Shown: positions 1 to 5,647 of the stretch, piece after piece
How the letters are laid out: every line of letters starts with the position of its first letter
Numbering within the stretch: position 1 is the stretch's first letter
Origin: Planctomycetota bacterium
GTDB lineage: Bacteria > Planctomycetota > Planctomycetia > Isosphaerales > Isosphaeraceae
NCBI GenBank assembly: GCA_021778575.1
Contig: JAJYCH010000174.1
Span: 1-8,181 of the forward strand
Length of the DNA: 8,181 nucleotides
Direction of reading: 5' to 3'
Notes under the pieces: generated by a model
Seen by the model: only the letters and a program-made list of their open reading frames with translations
What the model was told of the DNA's origin: nothing
Database searches by the model: none
Translations under genes and position numbers: made by a program

Positions 1-903
1 GACTTTATCGCTCCCGCGGTGCTGGGCCGAAGCTGGGAGACGATCGACGACCTGGTGAATTTATTTGGTCCGATCAAGGGGAACAACTTCGCGAAGGCCG
101 GTTTCGAGATGGCCTGCTGGGATATTCTCGGTCAATCGTCGGGGCTCTCGCTCGCTCAAATGCTCGGTGGCACCCGATCCGAGATCATTTCCGGTGTCAG
201 CCTGGGAATTGAAAACGACGCCGCCATTCTGCTCGATCAGGTGGATCGATACGTCGCCGAAGGCTATCAGCGGATCAAGCTCAAAATTGCGCCGGGGTGG
301 GATCTGGCGATTGTCCGACTGGTCCGTGACCGCTATCCCGACATTCCGCTCCAGGTGGACGCGAACTCGGCCTATACGCTCGAAGACATTCCTCTCTTCA
401 AGCAACTCGATGATTTTGATCTCTTGCTCATCGAGCAGCCGCTGGCTCATGACGACATCGTTGATCACGCCCGGCTCCAGGCCGAAGTGCGGACGCCGAT
501 CTGTCTTGACGAGAGTATTCATTCCGCGGCGGATGCGCGGAAGGCGATCGATCTGGGCTCGTGCCGGATCATCAATATCAAGGTCAGCCGGGTCGGTGGG
601 CTCCGCGAAGCGCGACGAGTCCATGACATCTGCCAGGAACGCAATATTCCGGTCTGGTGCGGCGGGATGCACGAGTTCGGTATTGGCCGGGCGGCGAACC
701 TGGCGATCTCCAGTCTCCCCAACTTTCTCTTGCCCGGCGATATCTCTGGGTCGGACAAGTATTATCGTGACGAGATCGTTGACCCGCCGATCATCGCCGA
801 GCGAGGCGTGGTCAAAGTTCCCGAAGGACCCGGGATCGGTCATCGTCCGCTGATCGACCGGATCGTGGCCCGGACCCTCCGGGAGGCGAAACTCTCCGTC
901 TGA
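1..903 (+). CDS. menC: Enolase-superfamily enzyme, o-succinylbenzoate synthase / N-acylamino-acid racemase type (5'-truncated)
   Basis: The reading frame is open from base 1 to a TGA at 901-903, giving 300 codons. It starts in mid-protein (DFIAPAVLGR, a typical MenC/NAAAR capping-domain segment), so the GTG at 19 is most likely an internal valine. About 70 N-terminal residues should lie to the left. MenC dehydrates SHCHC to o-succinylbenzoate in menaquinone synthesis; close relatives racemise N-acylamino acids. In fragment numbering, the KxK pair is K93/K95, the metal ligands are D120 (in QVDANSAY), E145 (in LIEQPL) and D170 (in CLDES), and the second catalytic lysine is K194 (in INIKVSRVGG). 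All are intact. The tail GGMHEFGIGRAAN...LPGDISGSDKYY places it in the MenC/NAAAR branch rather than among dipeptide epimerases or mandelate racemases. The usual form is GGM-L/I-E-T/S-G, so H and F here are unusual. Which substrate it uses cannot be settled from sequence alone, and the menC symbol is therefore tentative. Confidence 0.85.
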   Translation, partial: DFIAPAVLGRSWETIDDLVNLFGPIKGNNFAKAGFEMACWDILGQSSGLSLAQMLGGTRSEIISGVSLGIENDAAILLDQVDRYVAEGYQRIKLKIAPGWDLAIVRLVRDRYPDIPLQVDANSAYTLEDIPLFKQLDDFDLLLIEQPLAHDDIVDHARLQAEVRTPICLDESIHSAADARKAIDLGSCRIINIKVSRVGGLREARRVHDICQERNIPVWCGGMHEFGIGRAANLAISSLPNFLLPGDISGSDKYYRDEIVDPPIIAERGVVKVPEGPGIGHRPLIDRIVARTLREAKLSV

Positions 904-906
904 TCG

Positions 907-2709
907 TCAATCGGTCGCGGACTCGACCGAGTTCCGGAAAATCGAATGAACCTGGGTTTGCAACATCGGGCCGAGAATCACCAGGGAATTCGCCGGTAAT
1001 CGAATCGACTCATCAGACATTTCGATCGGTTCGGCCACGCTTGAGAGTAGCAAACCGGTTGGTCGCCCATCGCGGATCGGGATGGCTCGGGGCTGGTCGG
1101 AGAAGTTCACCAGGATCGAGACCAATCCGCGCTCAATTGTCATCCATTGCTCGTGCTCGTCGAATTCGGTGACGACGCGGTAAAGCCGTCCGTCGGTCAA
1201 CTGGGCATATTTTCGCCGAAGCTCGATCAGTTGGATGTGCCAGTCGAGTAGTGCCCGATGCGGCTCGTTCTCCTTTTCGGACCAGGCGATCTTGGAACGC
1301 TCGAATGTCTCGGGCGAGCCCGGGTCCGGGACGTCGTCTGGCTTCCAGCCGAATTGACCAAATTCCTTCCTTCGGCCATCAACGACCGCGCGAGCCAGTT
1401 CAGGATTTTCGGCGAAGTCGGCGAAATACTGAAACGGCGAGGACGAGCCGAATTCTTCCCCCTGGAAGAGCATCGGCACGAACGGGGCAGTCAAGACCAG
1501 AGCGGCGGCGATCTTGGACCGATCAAGAGTGGTCAGATGAGAGAGACGATCCCCCCTCGCCCGGTTACCGAGTTGGTCGTGGTTCTGGACATAGCCGAGA
1601 AACTGGTTTCCCGACAGGCCGACCGGTGGACGTCCATGTGACTTCATCCGGAAGTTGGAACGCCTGCCGGTATAGACATAAGCTGTCTCAAATGCGGTGG
1701 CAAGGTCGCGAATCGATCCAAAGTCGGAGTAATAACCATTCGTTTCGCCGGTGATGATCGAATGGAGCGCGTGATGGAAGTCGTCCGACCACTGAGCATC
1801 AAGACCAAAGCCGCCAGACTCTCGGGGTTGAACGATCCGGGGATCATTCAGATCGCTCTCGGCGATCAAGACGAGATGACGTCCCAGATGAGCCTTCAAG
1901 ACGTCGACCTCGATTGCCAGTTGTTCGAGAAACGGGGTGGCCGAGGTATCGACGATCGCATGAACCGCGTCGAGCCGCAGACCGTCCAGATGATAGTCTC
2001 GCAGCCACATCAGCGCATTATCACAAAAGTAACGGCGAACCTCATCGCTATATGGTCCGTCGAAATTCAGAGCATCGCCCCAGGGCGTGTGGTGTCGATC
2101 CGAGAAATACGGACCGAACTTGGGCAAATAATTTCCCATCGGCCCCAGATGGTTATAGACAACATCGAGCAATACCCCCAGATCTCGGGCATGACAGGCG
2201 TCGACGAGCCGCTTGAGCCCTTGCGGACCACCATAAACATGCCGAGGGGCAAACAGATTGACGCCGTCGTAACCCCAGCCGAACAGACCAGGGAATTCGG
2301 CGACCGGCATGATCTCCAGATGGGTCACCCCCAACCGCCGGAGATGGTCGAGATGTTCGATCACGGCGTCGAACGTACCTTCGGGCGTGAAAGTGCCCAC
2401 GTGCAGTTCGTAAATCAGAGCCGAGGAGAGCGGCCGGGCTTGAAATCCCTCGTCAGTCCAGCCAAACTCGCCGTGGTCGACGATCCGGGAAGGCCCATTC
2501 ACACCATGAGGCTGCCAGCCGGATCGGGGGTCGGGCAAGTCGTTTGCATCGTCAATAGTAAAACTGTAATCTTCCCAGGGAACGGCATGGCGACCGGCGG
2601 AAAACCACCAGCCATCGACCTTGGGGTCACGGACCATCGGCACTTGATCACCGCCAACCTTGACCGAGACGTGAGTGGCTAGGGGAGCCCAGACCCGAAA
2701 AAATGGCAT
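907..2709 (-). CDS. treZ: Malto-oligosyltrehalose trehalohydrolase (TreZ), GH13
   Basis: TreZ (EC 3.2.1.141) hydrolyses the alpha-1,4 bond next to the terminal trehalosyl unit made by TreY, releasing trehalose in the cytoplasm. From the ATG at 2709 the protein has 600 residues, a normal length. Order of parts: an N-terminal CBM48-like E-set domain (FRVWAP near residue 5, then PDPRS...QPHGVNGPS), a GH13 barrel from about residue 96 (YELHVGTFTPEGTF) and a short C-terminal beta domain. Visible motifs are DVVYNH (D182), DGLRLDAVHA with nucleophile D247, LIAES with acid/base E284, SDDFHHALH (308-316), QNHDQLGNR with D378, and FQGEEFGSSSPFQ (from 415). The D-E-D spacing matches TreZ. The frame could extend to a TTG at 2778, adding 23 residues that match nothing I know. 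I prefer 2709 because M. tuberculosis TreZ, as I recall it, begins MPEFRVWAP, and a good promoter -10 lies at 2769-2774, downstream of the TTG. The Shine-Dalgarno sequence is weak. The gene is divergent from treY and convergent with the MenC-like gene. Confidence 0.95.
   Translation of the reverse strand: MPFFRVWAPLATHVSVKVGGDQVPMVRDPKVDGWWFSAGRHAVPWEDYSFTIDDANDLPDPRSGWQPHGVNGPSRIVDHGEFGWTDEGFQARPLSSALIYELHVGTFTPEGTFDAVIEHLDHLRRLGVTHLEIMPVAEFPGLFGWGYDGVNLFAPRHVYGGPQGLKRLVDACHARDLGVLLDVVYNHLGPMGNYLPKFGPYFSDRHHTPWGDALNFDGPYSDEVRRYFCDNALMWLRDYHLDGLRLDAVHAIVDTSATPFLEQLAIEVDVLKAHLGRHLVLIAESDLNDPRIVQPRESGGFGLDAQWSDDFHHALHSIITGETNGYYSDFGSIRDLATAFETAYVYTGRRSNFRMKSHGRPPVGLSGNQFLGYVQNHDQLGNRARGDRLSHLTTLDRSKIAAALVLTAPFVPMLFQGEEFGSSSPFQYFADFAENPELARAVVDGRRKEFGQFGWKPDDVPDPGSPETFERSKIAWSEKENEPHRALLDWHIQLIELRRKYAQLTDGRLYRVVTEFDEHEQWMTIERGLVSILVNFSDQPRAIPIRDGRPTGLLLSSVAEPIEMSDESIRLPANSLVILGPMLQTQVHSIFRNSVESATD
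911..930. terminator. Hairpin at the convergent menC-like/treZ junction
   Basis: TCGGTCG (911-917) and CGACCGA (924-930) form a perfect 7-bp stem with a 6-base loop. It begins eight bases after the TGA of the MenC-like gene and lies inside the last codons of treZ. Being symmetric, it could form in both transcripts. No T-run follows on either strand, so it is not a textbook intrinsic terminator. It may pause polymerase or protect 3' ends. With only three bases between the two stop codons, it is the only terminator-like structure I find here. Confidence 0.35.
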
Positions 2710-2768
2710 GGTGGTCTCACGCGGAAGAACGGCGGGATCGAAAAATCCATCTCCGGAACGGTCCGAAA

Positions 2769-2797
2769 ATTTTAGCAAACCTCATGCCATCGGTCCA
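2769..2797 (-). promoter_or_regulatory. Predicted sigma70-type promoter of treZ
   Basis: On the minus strand, TGGACC (2797-2792; 4 of 6 against TTGACA) is followed after exactly 17 bases by TAAAAT (2774-2769; 5 of 6 against TATAAT). Transcription would begin near 2762, giving a leader of about 53 bases to the ATG at 2709. This makes the upstream TTG at 2778 an unlikely start. The prediction rests on motif matching only, and the vegetative promoter consensus of this organism is unknown. Confidence 0.45.
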
Positions 2798-2849
2798 AAC
2801 CGGTCCGGTTAACGGCAGGCGAGATGTCCGGCACGACGTTCGCATGAGG
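2780..2849. repeat. Inverted octamer pair CCTCATGC / GCATGAGG
   Basis: CCTCATGC at 2780-2787 is the exact reverse complement of GCATGAGG at 2842-2849, with 54 bases between. Each copy reads GCATGAGG toward the gene it precedes (minus strand for treZ, plus strand for treY) and is followed by an A/T-rich stretch (TAAAAT and AAAGTTTTAG). The symmetry may mark matching promoter elements, but an 8-bp inverted pair in a region this size is not rare by chance. Confidence 0.3.
2798..2810. promoter_or_regulatory. 13-bp palindrome, possible operator
   Basis: AACCGG-T-CCGGTT is a perfect inverted repeat with 6-bp arms around one central base, immediately upstream of the predicted treZ -35 box (2792-2797). 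CGGTCC occurs at 2791-2796 and again at 2801-2806, a 10-base offset or about one helical turn, and GTTAAC overlaps the right arm at 2808-2813. The form suits a dimeric DNA-binding regulator. No regulator gene is visible in the window, so the binding protein is unknown. Confidence 0.35.
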
Positions 2850-2868
2850 CGCGATCGAAAGTTTTAGT
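2839..2868 (+). promoter_or_regulatory. Weak promoter candidate for treY
   Basis: TTCGCA (2839-2844; 4 of 6) and TTTAGT (2863-2868; 4 of 6) are separated by 18 bases. This is the best pair I can find upstream of treY on the plus strand, but such weak matches often occur by chance. An alternative sigma factor or an activator could be needed instead. Confidence 0.2.
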
Positions 2869-2916
2869 TGTCGAACTCGAGCGGGCTTGCTCGGCCATTT
2901 ACCAACCGATCGAATC

Positions 2917-2920
2917 AGGA
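2917..2920 (+). promoter_or_regulatory. Ribosome binding site of treY
   Basis: AGGA lies six bases before the ATG at 2927, a normal Shine-Dalgarno spacing. Together with the conserved N-terminus STYRVQMHAGFG it fixes this start. Confidence 0.6.
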
Positions 2921-2926
2921 TCAGAT

Positions 2927-5590
2927 ATGCCTGTTCCGCTGTCAACCTACCGTGTTCAGATGCATGCCGGATTTGGCTTTGACCAGGTGGCCGAGATTGC
3001 CGACTACCTGCATGCCCTGGGCGTGTCGCATCTCTACGCCTCGCCATATCTGCAAGCGGGAAAGGGAAGCACCCACGGTTACGATGTCCTCGATCATTCG
3101 CGGCCCAACGAAGAACTTGGTGGGACCGTGGGGCACGACCGGATGTGTCAGGCTCTTGGCAAGGCGGGATTGGGTCAGATTCTTGATATCGTTCCCAATC
3201 ACATGAGCATTGCCAGCCCCGATAATCGCTGGTGGTGGGATGTGCTTGAGAACGGGCCATCGAGCCGCTACGCCGGATATTTTGACGTCGACTGGCAACC
3301 CCTGGAAGCGAAACTGCGCGACACGGTCCTCTTACCAATCCTGGGCGACCATTACGGACGCGAGATCGACGCGGGACATGTTCAGCTCCGCCGCTCGGGC
3401 GGTCGATTCACGTTCAATTATTTTGATCATGTGATGCCTGTGGCACCACGTTCGTTGAACGATCTGCTCAACGAGGCTGCACGCGATATTGAGTCGGACG
3501 AACTGGCGTTTCTCGCCGACTCGCTGTACAACTTGCCGATCTCGACCTCCACTGACATCGACAGCGTCACCCGTCGGCATCGCGACAAGGAGATTATCTG
3601 TTCGATACTGGCGCGGCTCGCCGTGGAACAGCCGGACATTGGCCGGGCAATCGATCGCGTTGTCGACCGGATCAACCGATCCTCGACCGAGATTGACTCC
3701 TTGCTTCAGCGTCAGAACTATCGGCTCGCCTTCTGGAAGACCGCAGTCCAGGAACTGGATTATCGGCGATTCTTCGACATCAACACTCTCATCAGCCTGC
3801 GGATGGAAGATTCTCGCGTATTTGAGGATAGCCATCGGTTGATTCTCAAGTGGGTCAATGATGGTGTCCTAGATGGTTTGCGCGTCGATCACCCGGACGG
3901 ACTTCGCGATCCGGCGGAGTACTTCCGGCGGCTTCATGAAGCAGTCTCCAACGGCTGGATCGTGGTCGAGAAGATTCTCGAGCCCGGCGAAGCCATGCCC
4001 GAAGAATGGCCCGTTGCCGGAACCACCGGATACGACTTCATGAATCGGCTCGCCGGTCTGCTGATTGACCCGGCGGGCGAGCAACCGATCACCGATTTCT
4101 ATGCGGGGTTCACCGGCGAATCGGTTGATTACACAAAAATGGTGCATGACAAAAAATATTTTTCTCTGAAACAGCTTTTTGCAAGTGACGTCAACCGACT
4201 GGTCAATATCCTTTCTGAAGTTTGCGAACGGCAGAAACGCTATCGCGACTATACCCGGCGTGAACTGACAGCGATGATTCGCGAGGTGATCGCCTGCTTT
4301 CCGGTCTATCGAACGTATATCCAGGCCGAGCAAGGCAAGGTCAGCGAATCCGACTTCAATTATGTGATCGAGGCCATCGACGCCGCCAAGGCCAACAGGC
4401 CGGACTTCGACCCCGAGTTGCTCGACTTCCTCCAGGAACTCTTGCTCTTGAAGCGCACCGGGAAGCTCGAAGCTCAGTTCGTCATGCGGTTTCAGCAGAA
4501 CACCGGTCCGGTGATGGCCAAGGGTCTCGAAGACACGGTTTTTTATCACTACAATCGTCTTGTCGCTCTCAACGAGGTTGGCGGAGATCCCTCGCGGTTT
4601 GGGATGTCGCCGGATCAATTTCATCAGGAATGTCAGGCCACGCAAAGACTCTGGCCGTCGTCAATGACCTCCACGACGACCCATGACACGAAGCGTTCTG
4701 AAGACGTTCGTGCGCGAATCTCGCTGCTCTCCGAGATTCCCGACCGCTGGTCCGAAGCGGTTGAACGTTGGTCCGAATGGAACAAGAAACACAAGACTGA
4801 CGAGGCACCCGATCGCAATATCGAATATTTACTCTATCAGATTCTGGTCGGAGCCTGGCCGATCGAGGTCGACCGCGCCTCGGCTTATATCCTCAAGGCG
4901 GCTCGAGAATCCAAGAGCCAGACCTCCTGGACAAACCCCAACGAAATTTATGAAACCGCACTGAACCATTTTGTCGCGGCGATCCTGCAGGATCGCGAGT
5001 TCGTGGGAGATCTTCACGGGTTCGTCGGTCCACTGATCGGTCCGGGACGAGTCAACTCGCTCTCACAAGCACTGATCAAGATGACTGCGCCGGGCGTGCC
5101 CGACCTTTATCAAGGTAACGAGCTCTGGGATCTGAGCCTGGTTGATCCCGATAATCGCCGTCCCGTCGATTATTCAACCCGCCGCCGATTGCTTGACGAT
5201 CTCAACCAGCGGCCAACCCCCGAAGAGATCATTCGACGAACCGAGGAAGGGCTGCCCAAGCTCTGGGTCACTCGCCAGGCGCTCCAGCTTCGTCGGCGTC
5301 AGCCCGGCTGGTTTGGCCCCGAGGGGACGTATCGTCCGCTCGTCGCGGACGGTTCGCGCTCAACACATGTCGTTGCCTTTGCTCGTGCCGAACGTGCGGT
5401 CACGGTGGCCGTGCGCTTGCCAATCAAGCTAGGTGGTGAATGGGAATCGACCACGTTGACCATCGACGATGGAGTCTGGACCAACCTCTTGACTGGCGAA
5501 GTGATCGAGGGGGGGCAAGTGCCGCTGGTAACTCTCCTCGCTCGATTCCCGGTTGCTCTCTTGACGTCCGAACCAGCTTCGGATTCGTGA
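2927..5590 (+). CDS. treY: Malto-oligosyltrehalose synthase (TreY), GH13
   Basis: TreY (EC 5.4.99.15) converts the reducing-end alpha-1,4 linkage of a maltodextrin into an alpha,alpha-1,1 linkage, making the TreZ substrate. The protein has 887 residues, in the upper part of the family's range. It begins STYRVQMHAGFGFDQ, the usual TreY opening, followed by HLYASPYLQA and GSTHGYDV. GH13 region I is DIVPNH (D87, N91, H92). The nucleophile is D321 in DGLRVDHPDGL, the acid/base E348 in VVEKILEPGE, and the third carboxylate D587 in STTTHDTKRSEDVRARI. The 27-residue gap between D321 and E348 equals that in the Sulfolobus enzyme (D228/E255 as I recall). GVPDLYQGNELWDLSLVDPDNRRPVDY, at about 723-749, is the conserved TreY C-terminal block, followed by a beta domain. 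The start is supported by AGGA at 2917-2920, six bases before the ATG. The gene is probably co-transcribed with the TreS-Mak gene 57 bases downstream. Unlike many treYZ operons, its partner treZ is divergent. Confidence 0.97.
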   Translation: MPVPLSTYRVQMHAGFGFDQVAEIADYLHALGVSHLYASPYLQAGKGSTHGYDVLDHSRPNEELGGTVGHDRMCQALGKAGLGQILDIVPNHMSIASPDNRWWWDVLENGPSSRYAGYFDVDWQPLEAKLRDTVLLPILGDHYGREIDAGHVQLRRSGGRFTFNYFDHVMPVAPRSLNDLLNEAARDIESDELAFLADSLYNLPISTSTDIDSVTRRHRDKEIICSILARLAVEQPDIGRAIDRVVDRINRSSTEIDSLLQRQNYRLAFWKTAVQELDYRRFFDINTLISLRMEDSRVFEDSHRLILKWVNDGVLDGLRVDHPDGLRDPAEYFRRLHEAVSNGWIVVEKILEPGEAMPEEWPVAGTTGYDFMNRLAGLLIDPAGEQPITDFYAGFTGESVDYTKMVHDKKYFSLKQLFASDVNRLVNILSEVCERQKRYRDYTRRELTAMIREVIACFPVYRTYIQAEQGKVSESDFNYVIEAIDAAKANRPDFDPELLDFLQELLLLKRTGKLEAQFVMRFQQNTGPVMAKGLEDTVFYHYNRLVALNEVGGDPSRFGMSPDQFHQECQATQRLWPSSMTSTTTHDTKRSEDVRARISLLSEIPDRWSEAVERWSEWNKKHKTDEAPDRNIEYLLYQILVGAWPIEVDRASAYILKAARESKSQTSWTNPNEIYETALNHFVAAILQDREFVGDLHGFVGPLIGPGRVNSLSQALIKMTAPGVPDLYQGNELWDLSLVDPDNRRPVDYSTRRRLLDDLNQRPTPEEIIRRTEEGLPKLWVTRQALQLRRRQPGWFGPEGTYRPLVADGSRSTHVVAFARAERAVTVAVRLPIKLGGEWESTTLTIDDGVWTNLLTGEVIEGGQVPLVTLLARFPVALLTSEPASDS
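5567..5583 (+). repeat. Small hairpin at the 3' end of treY
   Basis: TCCGAA (5567-5572) and TTCGGA (5578-5583) form a perfect 6-bp stem with a 5-base loop, ending four bases before the treY stop codon (5588-5590). No T-run follows, so termination is unlikely. It could affect mRNA stability or ribosome handover between treY and treS-mak. A stem this short may also be coincidental. Confidence 0.25.
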
Positions 5591-5647
5591 AAATAGCGGT
5601 CCTCAACGACTTGTTCCCGAGCCTCATGATCCGGAGTTTCTGGTCAC
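5591..5647 (+). other. treY to treS-mak intercistronic gap
   Basis: This 57-base gap holds no promoter-like pair that I can defend and no terminator with a T-run. The only ribosome-binding candidate is GGAG at 5633-5636, 11 bases from the next ATG. The short same-strand gap favours a treY-treS-mak operon. Confidence 0.5.

Larger units (their letters stand above)
2710..2926. promoter_or_regulatory. Divergent treZ/treY intergenic control region
   Basis: These 217 bases separate the head-to-head treZ and treY starts, so both promoters must lie here (or within the opposite gene). Part of it (2710-2778) is open in the treZ frame and would be coding only if the TTG at 2778 were used. It holds a promoter-like pair for treZ, a weaker one for treY, a 13-bp palindrome and an inverted octamer pair, listed separately. 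I see no riboswitch-like or RNA-gene structure. A short stem CGAGC/GCTCG (2878-2882 with 2889-2893) sits in the presumed treY leader and is too small to interpret. The head-to-head layout would let one regulator control both halves of the TreY-TreZ pathway; that is inference. Confidence 0.75.

Noticed and set aside
61..843. A 260-codon open frame on the minus strand opposite the MenC-like gene
   Set aside because: It lies entirely antisense to a gene with intact catalytic residues, its translation is Arg/Asp-rich and resembles no family, and it is explained by codon bias in GC-rich sequence.
1762..2682. A 306-codon open frame on the plus strand inside treZ
   Set aside because: It is antisense to the conserved TreZ barrel, has no recognisable domain and no credible ribosome binding site.
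2772..3338. A 188-codon minus-strand frame spanning the intergenic region and the 5' end of treY
   Set aside because: Composition is Arg/Pro/Ser-rich and low in recognisable structure, it overlaps conserved TreY sequence, and nothing supports its start.
4151..4163. A possible slippery site for programmed frameshifting (A6 run in treY)
   Set aside because: The run is not in a canonical X-XXY-YYZ register, the zero frame continues through all conserved TreY motifs, and neither alternative frame gives a meaningful product.
3869..4645. A 258-codon minus-strand frame opposite treY
   Set aside because: It is a mirror frame of the TreY coding sequence with no domain or start signal.
4749..4786. 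TGGTCCGAA repeated within treY
   Set aside because: It encodes RWSEAVERWSEW, a tryptophan-rich segment normal after the THDTKRSEDVRARI motif of TreY, and not a DNA repeat element.
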